A stretch of 9,006 nucleotides of DNA. Source: Oscillospiraceae bacterium (lineage in GTDB: Bacteria > Bacillota > Clostridia > Oscillospirales > Ruminococcaceae). Below are positions 1 to 6,520 of this stretch, piece after piece; position 1 is the first letter of the stretch, and every line of letters starts with the position of its first letter. The notes below the pieces were generated by a model that had not been told where the DNA came from, made no database searches, and saw only the letters and a program-made list of their open reading frames with translations. A program made the translations under genes and the position numbers. Location of the stretch: NCBI GenBank assembly GCA_016303235.1, contig JAEDMB010000074.1:1-9006 (forward strand). The letters run 5' to 3'.

Positions 1-185
1 TTGACTTTCCTATTGCTGTATACAACGTAAGCGGAGAATATTCAATGGTAAAATCGGCATCGCAGAACGGCTGGATTGATGAAAAACGTATAGTTATGGA
101 AAATATTACAGCAATGAAACGTGCCGGAGCTGATATAATTATAACATATCATGCTCTTGATGTTGCTGAATGGTTAGGAGAATAA
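1..185 (+). CDS. hemB: Delta-aminolevulinic acid dehydratase (porphobilinogen synthase), C-terminal end only
   Basis: This is the last 60 codons of a gene that begins outside the window; the first full codon is at base 3 and the stop is TAA at 183-185, followed at once by a second TAA. The visible protein carries the conserved segment YNVSGEYSMV, which corresponds to the YQVSGEYAM substrate-binding segment near the C terminus of HemB, and then the KRAGADIIITYHALDVAEWL tail typical of the family. HemB condenses two 5-aminolevulinate molecules to porphobilinogen in the cytoplasm, at the start of heme, siroheme and cobalamin synthesis. The stop lies six bases before hemL, which makes the next-but-one precursor enzyme in the same pathway, so the two are almost certainly co-transcribed. 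The N-terminal metal and catalytic lysine sites cannot be seen here. Confidence 0.93.
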   Translation, partial: DFPIAVYNVSGEYSMVKSASQNGWIDEKRIVMENITAMKRAGADIIITYHALDVAEWLGE

Positions 186-191
186 TAAATT

Positions 192-1451
192 ATGAATCAC
201 GAAAAATCCGAAAACCTCTATAAAAAAGCTCTGGAATTTATGCCTGCCGGTGTAAACAGTCCCGTGCGAGCATTTAAAAATGTCGGAATGTCACCGATTT
301 TTATAGAACGTGCGGAGGGCAGTAAAATATATGACGCTGACGGCAACAAATATATTGACTATGTATGCTCATGGGGACCTTGCATATTAGGTCATGCGTA
401 TCCCACTGTAATAGAATCAGTAAAAAAGGCATGTGAATCCGGTCTGACGTTCGGAGCTTGCCACAAAGGTGAAATTGAGCTTGCGGAACTTATAAAAAAG
501 CATTTTCCGGCTATGGAAATGCTTCGCCTTGTAAATTCGGGAACGGAAGCCGTTATGAGTGCGGTCAGAGCATCAAGAGGATATACACACCGTGACAAGA
601 TAGTAAAATTTGAAGGCTGTTATCATGGTCATTCTGACGGACTTCTTGTGAAAGGCGGTTCGGGACTTCTTACAAATTCAATTCCCGACAGTGCCGGCGT
701 ACCCGAGGGATATACAAAAAATACACTTCTTGCAAAATATAACAATACGGAATCCGTTGAAAAGCTTTTTGAAAAATACGGAAATGAAATCGCATGTATA
801 GTAGTCGAACCGTGTTCCGCAAATATGGGAGTAGTACCTCCGCAAGAAAACTTCCTGAAATTTCTGCGTGATATAACGAAAAAATATAATTCACTTCTTA
901 TTTTTGATGAAGTTATAACAGGTTTCCGTCTTGGAATCGGCGGAGCTTCCGAATATTACGGAGTAAAACCCGATTTGATTACACTCGGAAAAATAGTAGG
1001 AGGCGGAATGCCTTTGGCGGTATACGGCGGAAAGCGTGAAATAATGGAATGTGTAGCACCTCTTGGGTCAGTGTATCAGGCGGGAACTCTTTCGGGAAAT
1101 CCCGTTGCGGTATCGGCAGGAATTGCAACTATTAAGACACTCGAAAGCAATCCCGAAATATATTCCGGACTTGAAAGAAAATCAGCAATGCTTGAATCTG
1201 CAATGAAATCGGCAGGTCTTAATGTAAACCGTGCCGGTTCGCTTATAACAGTATTTTTCAATGATGAAAAAGTAACTGATTACGATACTGCAAAGAAATC
1301 CGATACAAAAAGATATGCGGAATATTTCAGTTATCTTCTTGAAAACAATATCTATACTGCACCGTCACAGTTTGAGGCTATGTTTGTATCAGATGCACAT
1401 ACTGATGAAGATATAGAATATACATGCGAAGTAATAAAAAAATTCCGTTAA
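192..1451 (+). CDS. hemL: Glutamate-1-semialdehyde 2,1-aminomutase
   Basis: HemL is a PLP enzyme that converts glutamate-1-semialdehyde to 5-aminolevulinate, the HemB substrate, in the C5 tetrapyrrole pathway. The 419-residue protein is close to the usual 425-430 and looks complete. Visible motifs in order are the N-terminal AGVNSPVRAF (19-28), LVNSGTEAVMSAVR (113-126), the YHGH segment (144-147), FDEVITGFR (238-246) with the cofactor-contacting aspartate D239, TLGKIVGGGMP (264-274) with the PLP lysine K267, and AGTLSGNP (297-304). These together are specific for GSAM rather than other class-III aminotransferases. The start ATG at 192 has AGGAG at 176-180, inside the end of hemB, which supports translational coupling. 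No oddities were seen. The gene is followed by a GC-rich hairpin, so it is likely the last gene of the heme operon. Confidence 0.96.
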   Translation: MNHEKSENLYKKALEFMPAGVNSPVRAFKNVGMSPIFIERAEGSKIYDADGNKYIDYVCSWGPCILGHAYPTVIESVKKACESGLTFGACHKGEIELAELIKKHFPAMEMLRLVNSGTEAVMSAVRASRGYTHRDKIVKFEGCYHGHSDGLLVKGGSGLLTNSIPDSAGVPEGYTKNTLLAKYNNTESVEKLFEKYGNEIACIVVEPCSANMGVVPPQENFLKFLRDITKKYNSLLIFDEVITGFRLGIGGASEYYGVKPDLITLGKIVGGGMPLAVYGGKREIMECVAPLGSVYQAGTLSGNPVAVSAGIATIKTLESNPEIYSGLERKSAMLESAMKSAGLNVNRAGSLITVFFNDEKVTDYDTAKKSDTKRYAEYFSYLLENNIYTAPSQFEAMFVSDAHTDEDIEYTCEVIKKFR

Positions 1452-1458
1452 ATCTTTA

Positions 1459-1482
1459 AGGGCGACCGTATCTGGTCGCCCT
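1459..1482. terminator. Hairpin between convergent genes, likely bidirectional terminator
   Basis: A perfect 9-bp inverted repeat, AGGGCGACC (1459-1467) and GGTCGCCCT (1474-1482), encloses a 6-base loop. It begins seven bases after the hemL stop and ends six bases before the stop of the convergent minus-strand gene. Seven of the nine pairs are G-C, so the stem should be stable. On the plus strand no uninterrupted T run follows, only a T-rich stretch from about 1495; on the minus strand a short TAAAGATTT follows. The position between two convergent stops favours a shared terminator. The weak T tracts leave some doubt about its efficiency. Confidence 0.72.
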
Positions 1483-1488
1483 GATGAA

Positions 1489-1662
1489 TTAATCCTTATT
1501 TGTATTTCTTTCACATAATGCTCTCTGAACAGCAATAGTTTCAAGCGTATCGCCAAGCTGTGTAAAAATTACGGCAAGCAATCCTACTTCATCATCATTT
1601 AATTTACACGCTATTGCATTTGCGAGAGCTGTCACGGAAAAAGTAGTTCCAAGCGGATTCAC
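1489..1662 (-). CDS. Small conserved protein of 57 residues (DUF6774-like)
   Basis: An open frame of 58 codons including the stop reads leftward from GTG at 1660-1662 to TAA at 1489-1491. The protein starts (M)NPLGTTFSVTALANAIA and contains KLNDDEVGLLAVIFTQLGD (20-38), then TLETIAVQRALCER. This alanine/leucine-rich pattern, with an acidic DDE and a QLGDTL motif, matches from memory a family of about 60-residue Firmicutes proteins labelled DUF6774. The family name is recalled, not searched. No ATG is available before the in-frame TAA at 1675-1677 on the minus strand. A GGGGTG purine-rich site lies a few bases upstream of GTG, which supports that start. It has two cysteines, no signal peptide and no clear membrane segment. 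The function is unknown. It is convergent with hemL and divergent from the cellulase gene. Confidence 0.7.
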   Translation of the reverse strand: MNPLGTTFSVTALANAIACKLNDDEVGLLAVIFTQLGDTLETIAVQRALCERNTNKD

Positions 1663-1688
1663 AATATCACCCCATTATCATATTATGC

Positions 1689-1719
1689 ATTATATTAACG
1701 CCTGTGAGATTTTTTTACA
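1689..1719 (-). promoter_or_regulatory. Possible promoter of the small minus-strand gene
   Basis: The minus strand reads a perfect TATAAT at 1694-1689, which would start transcription near 1682, about 20 bases before the GTG start. The -35 is poor: the best candidate is TGTAAA at 1719-1714 with a 19-base spacer. The call rests on the -10 box and its position only. Confidence 0.35.
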
Positions 1720-1728
1720 TTGAAAGCA

Positions 1729-1757
1729 TTGACAATTTTAAGATAGTGCATTAAAAT
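1729..1757 (+). promoter_or_regulatory. Sigma-A-type promoter of the cellulase operon
   Basis: A perfect -35 TTGACA (1729-1734), a spacer of exactly 17 bases and a -10 of TAAAAT (1752-1757, five of six matches) lie 33 bases upstream of the GH5 start codon. Transcription would begin near 1764 and give a short AT-rich leader with a strong ribosome site, GGAGGA at 1778-1783. No operator repeat is obvious around it. Confidence 0.8.
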
Positions 1758-1790
1758 ATATATAAATAATAAATAACGGAGGATTTTTTT

Positions 1791-3434
1791 ATGACAAATA
1801 TCAAAAAGATTCTTGCTGTATGTTCAGCAATTCTTTTAACGGGACTTTCAACGGCAGTTCCTGTATATGCCACAGCGGAAAGCGTTCCCGACGAATATCA
1901 TGACGACTGGCTTCATGTAAACGAAAATGCAGAAATTGTTGATATGTATGGTAATCCGGTATGGCTTACGGGCTGTAACTGGTTCGGCTATAACGTTGGA
2001 AGTCAGGTTTTTGACGGTGTATGGTCACAGAACATGCATGATATGTTAAGACAGATTGCCGACCATGGATTTAATCTTCTCAGAGTTCCGATGTCAACGG
2101 AGCTTTTATTGCAGTGGAAAAACGGTGACCCCGACCCCGCACCCCCGAAAGTAAATGAATATTCAAATCCCGAGCTTACTCTTGAGGGAATACAGGGCGG
2201 AACTGTTATGTACAGCTTTGACATCTGGAATAAGGCTGTTGAATGGTGCAGAGAACTCGGAATCAAAATAATGATTGATATTCACTGTGCGGAAACTGCA
2301 TCAGCGGGTCATCAGGTAAGCCTTTGGTATACGGATAAATACAGTACAGAGGACTGGCTGGAGGCTCTTGAATGGGTATCGGATTATTATAAAGATGATG
2401 ATACAATAATTGCAATGGATATTAAAAACGAACCCCACGGAACAGCAGATACTCCGAATTTAATGGCGAAATGGGATAATTCAACCGATTTGAATAACTG
2501 GAAATACGCTGCCGAAAGAGGTGCGGCGGCTGTAATGAAAGCTAATCCCAATCTTCTTGTAATGGTGGAGGGCGTTGAAGTATATCCGAAATTTGAGGAG
2601 GGTGCAGACTGGACATCACAGAATATAGACTATTCACGCTATCCTTACAGCTACTATCATCATACATGGTGGGGAGGAAATTTCAGAGGAGTTAAGGATT
2701 ATCCGCTTGATTTGGGAGAACATCAGAGTCAGCTTGTATATTCTCCGCATGACTATGGTCCGCTTGTATTTGAACAGGAGTGGTTCAAAAAAGACTTCAA
2801 CAGTGAAACTCTTATGGAAGATGTATGGCGTGACAACTGGTTTTTCCTTATTGAGGATAAAACAGCTCCTCTCCTTATGGGTGAATGGGGAGGCTTTATA
2901 GATGAAGAACATGACCCCACGGGAGATAATACAAAATGGCTTTTGTGTCTCAGAGATTTGATGATTGAAAACCGTATTCACCATACATTCTGGTGTTTTA
3001 ATGAAAATTCGGGAGACACGGGCGGTCTTGTATATGATAACTTCGGAAAATGGGACGAGGAAAAATATGCACTTGTAAAGCCTGCACTGTGGCAGAACGA
3101 TTCCGGAAAGTTTATAAGCCTTGACCACAAAATTGCTCTCGGAGAGGCAGGAAACGGCATCTCTTTAGGAGAATATTATTCCGGAACTCCGTCAACAGTA
3201 CCGCCGACAACAGATTCAGCTAATCTCAAAGGCGATGCAAACTGTGACGGTTCAGTTGATATTGCCGATGCAGTAGCAACTGCGTCATATGTAGGAGACA
3301 GCGAAAAAAACAAACTCACTGAACAGGGACTTATAAACGGTGACGTTCAGGGTACAGGCAACGGACTGAATGCCAATGACGCTCTTGCAATACAGCAGTA
3401 TCTTGCAAATATAATACAAGATTTTGACAGCTAA
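1791..3434 (+). CDS. Secreted, dockerin-bearing GH5 (subfamily 1-like) endoglucanase
   Basis: This is a 547-residue extracellular cellulase, probably cleaving beta-1,4-glucan internally. Residues 1-27 form a signal peptide (KK, hydrophobic core, likely cut after VYA at 25-27). The GH5 domain spans about 38-435: WLTGCNWFGYN (58-68), FNLLRVP (94-100), DIKNEPHG (210-217) with acid/base E214, SPHDYG (318-323) with H320 and Y322, and LLMGEWGG (361-368) with nucleophile E365. WWGGNF, SGDTGGL and the NPNLLVMVEGVE segment resemble GH5_1 enzymes such as Acidothermus E1. A Thr/Pro linker (about 465-478) leads to a dockerin (479-545). Its first calcium loop is canonical (D482, N484, D486, D493). The second (D518-D530) is one residue longer. 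The dockerin means the enzyme should bind a cohesin on a scaffoldin encoded elsewhere. No CBM is visible. The start has GGAGGA 8 bases upstream. The gene heads a likely four-gene operon. Confidence 0.95.
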   Translation: MTNIKKILAVCSAILLTGLSTAVPVYATAESVPDEYHDDWLHVNENAEIVDMYGNPVWLTGCNWFGYNVGSQVFDGVWSQNMHDMLRQIADHGFNLLRVPMSTELLLQWKNGDPDPAPPKVNEYSNPELTLEGIQGGTVMYSFDIWNKAVEWCRELGIKIMIDIHCAETASAGHQVSLWYTDKYSTEDWLEALEWVSDYYKDDDTIIAMDIKNEPHGTADTPNLMAKWDNSTDLNNWKYAAERGAAAVMKANPNLLVMVEGVEVYPKFEEGADWTSQNIDYSRYPYSYYHHTWWGGNFRGVKDYPLDLGEHQSQLVYSPHDYGPLVFEQEWFKKDFNSETLMEDVWRDNWFFLIEDKTAPLLMGEWGGFIDEEHDPTGDNTKWLLCLRDLMIENRIHHTFWCFNENSGDTGGLVYDNFGKWDEEKYALVKPALWQNDSGKFISLDHKIALGEAGNGISLGEYYSGTPSTVPPTTDSANLKGDANCDGSVDIADAVATASYVGDSEKNKLTEQGLINGDVQGTGNGLNANDALAIQQYLANIIQDFDS

Positions 3435-3446
3435 AAGGAGATTTTT

Positions 3447-4346
3447 ATGACTATATCAGTAAAATCCATAAATACTATGCTTAGCGGAGATATCAGGCAG
3501 TTTATGGAAAATTCCGACAGACAGCTTTTTAATCAGATTGAGGAAACGGCAAAAATACTGTGTAAAAATCATATACCGGCTGTACTGATTTCAGGGCCTT
3601 CCGGTTCGGGAAAAACAACTTCCGCCCATATCCTGAGGGATATTCTCTGCGATATGGGAATAAGTTCACATTCTGTATCAATGGATAACTATTTCAAACC
3701 CTTTACCAATGAAGAAAGAAAGCTACTTCCAGAGGGTAAAATTGATTTGGAATCACCGGCAAGAATAGACAGCGAGCTTTTAAGCTCACAGATTGAAATG
3801 ATTATAAGGGGCGAAAAGGTTGAAATCCCTGTTTATGATTTCAAGGTTTCAAGCCGAAGCTATAACGGAAATTTCATTCAGCGTAAAAAGAATGAAATAA
3901 TTATATTTGAGGGAATACATGCTCTTAACAGCGATGTAATCAGAATTGATGATGATAATACTTTCAGAATATATGTCAGTGTAAGAACAAGAGTTCAGAA
4001 CGGCGAAATTATTCTTCACCCGTCAAAAATCAGACTTTTAAGAAGAATTATCCGTGACCATATTCACAGAGGACGTTCCGCCGATGAAACCTTACAGCTT
4101 TTTGAATCGGTTCAGGAAGGCGAACATAAATATATTATGCCGTATAAGAAACGTGCAAACTGTAATATAGATACATTTCTGCCGTATGAACTCAGTATAT
4201 ACAGAAATTTTCTTGAATCCAATGGAATGGCAATAAAAAACAGCCCTATGACATCAGATTTGATTAAAATACTTGAAGATGTAAAGCCGGCAGAAAGCAC
4301 ATATCTTTCTGAAAAGTCCCTTATACAGGAATTTGTCGGCAGTTGA
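3447..4346 (+). CDS. Uridine-kinase-like nucleoside kinase, stand-alone form
   Basis: This 299-residue cytoplasmic P-loop kinase belongs to the uridine kinase / phosphoribulokinase superfamily and probably phosphorylates a nucleoside, with uridine or cytidine the best guess. Visible motifs are LISGPSGSGKTT (47-58, Walker A with K56), VSMDNYF (77-83), FEGIHALN (154-161), IYVSVRTR (175-182), the arginine-rich lid LLRRIIRDHIHRGRSADET (197-215), and the C-terminal SLIQEFVG. The order and the end of the protein match the kinase half of the roughly 550-residue Firmicutes nucleoside kinases, which carry an N-terminal TGS/threonyl-tRNA-synthetase-like part. That part is absent here; only a short lead-in of about 40 residues remains. 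AAGGAG at 3435-3440 sits just before the ATG, 12 bases after the cellulase stop. The exact substrate is not decided by the sequence. The nearby purine nucleoside phosphorylase fits nucleoside salvage. Confidence 0.85.
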   Translation: MTISVKSINTMLSGDIRQFMENSDRQLFNQIEETAKILCKNHIPAVLISGPSGSGKTTSAHILRDILCDMGISSHSVSMDNYFKPFTNEERKLLPEGKIDLESPARIDSELLSSQIEMIIRGEKVEIPVYDFKVSSRSYNGNFIQRKKNEIIIFEGIHALNSDVIRIDDDNTFRIYVSVRTRVQNGEIILHPSKIRLLRRIIRDHIHRGRSADETLQLFESVQEGEHKYIMPYKKRANCNIDTFLPYELSIYRNFLESNGMAIKNSPMTSDLIKILEDVKPAESTYLSEKSLIQEFVGS

Positions 4347-4363
4347 AAAAGAGGTGACTTTTA

Positions 4364-5344
4364 ATGTCCGTAAAGGAAAGCGTTCTGAAAAAGCTTATTG
4401 AATCTGCAACATTCATATCAGGTCAGGAGCTTGCGGAATCTTTGAATGTAAGCAGAAATGCTGTATGGAAAGCCGTTAAATCACTCGAAAATGACGGATA
4501 TATTATAGATGCAGTAAACAATAAGGGTTACAGACTAAACAATCAATATAAAATCCTTTCAGCAGAAGAAATAAAAATTCATCTTAAAACACGGGAATAC
4601 GGCAGAAATATTATTGTTCTTGATGAAATCGATTCAACTAATAATTATGCCAGAACCCTTGCCGTTGACGGTGCGGAAAACGGTACGGCAGTAGTGTCTG
4701 ACTGTCAGACGGCAGGCAAGGGACGTATGGGCAGGAGCTTTTTTTCTCCTAAGGGAACAGGTCTTTATGTGAGTATAATTATAAGACCTGATATGGATAT
4801 ACTTTCCGCACAGCTTATAACTTCATGTACAGCCGTTGCGGTTGCGGAGGCTGTCGAAAAAATCTGCGGTGCTGAAATTAAAATAAAATGGGTAAATGAC
4901 TTGTTTCTGAATGAAAGAAAGCTTTGCGGAATACTTACTGAAGCGTCTATGAATTTTGAAGAAAAAAAGCTTGCCTATGCTGTAATAGGAATAGGTATAA
5001 ATATCCGTACTTCTGAAAATACTCCGTCTGAGCTTAAAAATATAATGACTTCAATTGAAGAAGAAACAGGAAAAACCATTGACAGAAATGCTCTCTGCGG
5101 TGAAGTTCTCAGCAGTCTTGAAAGGTATATTCTGAATATTGAAAGCCGTGAATTTATGGACGAATACCGCAGACGTTCATTCATATTCGGAAAACAGGTT
5201 GAAATTACAAAAAACGGAAAATTAATGCAGGGTACAGCCACCGGAATCGATGACAATGCAAATCTTATAGTAAAGCTTGATGACGGTTCAGAAGTAACAG
5301 TCAATTCCGGCGAGGCAAGAATCATAAAAGAAGGAGTTGTTTAA
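4364..5344 (+). CDS. birA: Bifunctional biotin--[acetyl-CoA-carboxylase] ligase / biotin operon repressor
   Basis: BirA makes biotinyl-AMP from biotin and ATP and attaches biotin to carrier proteins; the biotinyl-AMP-bound form also represses biotin genes. The 326-residue protein has the two-function architecture. A winged HTH occupies about 1-60 (ISGQELAESLNVSRNAVWKA, then GYRL). The ligase core follows with DEIDSTNNYAR (87-97), the biotin/ATP loop QTAGKGRMGRSF (115-126, the GRGRxGR element with K119 in place of the first Arg, a common variant), KWVNDL (175-180, usually KWPND), RKLCGIL (185-191) and GIGINI (209-214). A C-terminal SH3-like cap (about 270-322) ends with DDGSEVTVNSGEARII. Ribosome site GAGGTGA is at 4351-4357. 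The gene is 17 bases after the kinase gene and one base before deoD, so it is probably in the same operon. No biotin synthesis genes are in the window. Confidence 0.94.
   Translation: MSVKESVLKKLIESATFISGQELAESLNVSRNAVWKAVKSLENDGYIIDAVNNKGYRLNNQYKILSAEEIKIHLKTREYGRNIIVLDEIDSTNNYARTLAVDGAENGTAVVSDCQTAGKGRMGRSFFSPKGTGLYVSIIIRPDMDILSAQLITSCTAVAVAEAVEKICGAEIKIKWVNDLFLNERKLCGILTEASMNFEEKKLAYAVIGIGINIRTSENTPSELKNIMTSIEEETGKTIDRNALCGEVLSSLERYILNIESREFMDEYRRRSFIFGKQVEITKNGKLMQGTATGIDDNANLIVKLDDGSEVTVNSGEARIIKEGVV
5332..5336 (+). promoter_or_regulatory. Ribosome site of deoD inside the end of birA; decides the deoD start
   Basis: AGGAG lies within the last codons of birA, 9 bases before ATG at 5346. 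The TTG at 5337, in frame and three codons earlier, directly abuts this site, which leaves no room for initiation. ATG at 5346 is therefore the start. The arrangement suggests that deoD translation is coupled to birA. Confidence 0.85.
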
Positions 5345-5345
5345 T

Positions 5346-6062
5346 ATGTCCACACCTCACAACAGTGCAAAAAAAGGCGATATTGCTAAAACCGTGCTTA
5401 TGCCCGGTGACCCTTTGAGAGCTAAGTTTATTGCTGAAAACTATCTTGAAAATCCCGTATGCTATAATGAAGTAAGAGGTATGCTCGGATATACAGGTAC
5501 TTACAGAGGAGCAAGAATATCCGTTCAGGGTAGCGGAATGGGTATGCCGTCAATGGGAATATATTCCCATGAGCTTTTCAATGAATACGATGTCGATAAT
5601 ATAATCAGAATCGGAACGGCAGGTGCTTTGTCCGACAATGTAAATCTCCGTGATATTGTAATAGCAATGTCGGCAAGCACAAATTCAAATTATGCAAATC
5701 AGTATGGACTTTTAGGAACATATGCCCCGACTGCATCATATAAGCTTTTATCAGAGGCAGTAAAATCTGCCGAATCACTTAATCTTAATTATCATGTCGG
5801 AAACGTTCTTTCAAGCGATACTTTCTATGACGAAAGCGGAAGTCTTGCGGAATGGAAAAAAATGGGAGTTCTTGCAGTCGAAATGGAAACAGCATCATTA
5901 TATATGAACGCTGTGCGTTCCGGAAAAAATGCCCTCTGCATACTTACAATATCTGACTGCCCTTTCAGAAATCTTGCAACGACTGCCGAAGAACGTCAGA
6001 CATCATTCAGAGATATGATGCAGGTCGCACTTGATACGGCATATCAGATTGAATCACGGTAA
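5346..6062 (+). CDS. deoD: DeoD-type purine nucleoside phosphorylase
   Basis: DeoD splits purine (deoxy)nucleosides with phosphate into base and (deoxy)ribose-1-phosphate in the cytoplasm, for salvage and for use of nucleosides as carbon. From ATG 5346 the protein has 238 residues, the normal length for the hexameric bacterial type. The start MSTPHNSAKKGDIAKTVLMP holds the His (H5) that reaches the neighbouring subunit; then come GDPLRAKFIA (21-30, phosphate R25), NEVRGMLGYTG (41-51, R44), SGMGMPSMGIY (63-73), RIGTAGAL (88-95, R88), AVEMETASLY (177-186, ribose-binding E179/M180/E181) and ISDCPF (202-207) with the catalytic D204. All key residues are present. It is one base after birA. Its last 19 bases overlap the end of the convergent phosphatase gene, and no hairpin terminator is visible there. 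Confidence 0.95.
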   Translation: MSTPHNSAKKGDIAKTVLMPGDPLRAKFIAENYLENPVCYNEVRGMLGYTGTYRGARISVQGSGMGMPSMGIYSHELFNEYDVDNIIRIGTAGALSDNVNLRDIVIAMSASTNSNYANQYGLLGTYAPTASYKLLSEAVKSAESLNLNYHVGNVLSSDTFYDESGSLAEWKKMGVLAVEMETASLYMNAVRSGKNALCILTISDCPFRNLATTAEERQTSFRDMMQVALDTAYQIESR

Positions 6063-6502
6063 TTTTCCAGAGCATCAAATATTTTGTGAAATATTACCTG
6101 ATTCGGATAATATCTGTAATCAGCAAATACCCATATTCCGGATTTATAGAAATGTTCAAGTATTGCCGAGGCACAGCCGGCACTTCTGCTCTGACCATAT
6201 TCGCACTGGCAAATAATATCCATTCCGTCATTATATGCCTGATAGATAAATTTTGCTATGTCATCAGCCTCCGGAAAATATGTATCATATGTAAGACCTT
6301 TTTCGCCAAGGTATCCTATATCAAGGTCATCAACTTCACTGTAAAATACACGTTGACACTTTCCGGAATAGTCAACGTGTGTATAATCCTTGTCGATTCT
6401 CTTTATTGCAGGGTCATAAAAGCTGATAACGGCAGTATTTTCGGGGAAATCTCCTTTCAGAAGTTTTTCAATTTCCTTTCTTGAATAAATTTTTACGTTC
6501 AT
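6044..6502 (-). CDS. Cysteine-dependent (protein tyrosine / dual-specificity-like) phosphatase
   Basis: This 152-residue protein has the P-loop signature CEYGQSRS (100-107), that is Cys-X5-Arg-Ser, in the strand-loop-helix setting IICQ...AGCASAILEHF expected of a Cys-based phosphatase. C100 would be the nucleophile and R106 the phosphate-binding arginine. The residue before the cysteine is Gln rather than the usual His, and a second cysteine (C98) lies two residues earlier. Preceding acidic residues at 58-61 and 79-81 are candidates for the general acid, which I cannot assign. There is no signal peptide or membrane segment, so it should act in the cytoplasm. Whether the substrate is a phosphoprotein or a small molecule is not shown. 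AAAGGAAT stands upstream of the ATG. It is 18 bases downstream of the unknown gene at 6521-6991, so the two form an operon. It ends inside deoD. Confidence 0.8.
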   Translation of the reverse strand: MNVKIYSRKEIEKLLKGDFPENTAVISFYDPAIKRIDKDYTHVDYSGKCQRVFYSEVDDLDIGYLGEKGLTYDTYFPEADDIAKFIYQAYNDGMDIICQCEYGQSRSAGCASAILEHFYKSGIWVFADYRYYPNQVIFHKIFDALENYRDSI

Positions 6503-6520
6503 ATTATATCATTCCTTTTG

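Noticed and set aside
1681..1694. Near-palindrome around ATGCAT in the divergent region
   Set aside because: The symmetry is broken at the fourth position and the region is very AT-rich, so it is likely chance; part of it is the -10 box of the minus-strand gene.
2634..3128. A 164-residue minus-strand open frame inside the cellulase gene
   Set aside because: It lies wholly opposite conserved GH5 sequence, including the nucleophile region, and shows no protein family feature. It is a shadow of the coding frame.
4975..5325. A 116-residue minus-strand open frame inside birA
   Set aside because: It is antisense to the conserved ligase and cap domains and has neither a ribosome site nor a promoter that I could see.
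5337..5345. TTG start three codons upstream for deoD
   Set aside because: The TTG directly touches the AGGAG site, which leaves no spacing for initiation. ATG at 5346 has proper spacing and gives the standard family N terminus.
6164..6182. Short GC-rich inverted repeat (TGCCG...CGGCA) near the end of the phosphatase gene, considered as a deoD terminator
   Set aside because: It lies about 100 bases past deoD, inside the coding sequence of the phosphatase active-site region, and no T run follows.
6086..6484. A 132-residue plus-strand open frame opposite the phosphatase gene
   Set aside because: It is the antisense of a gene with a clear Cys-X5-Arg motif and a ribosome site. The translated product has no recognisable motif and no ribosome site of its own.
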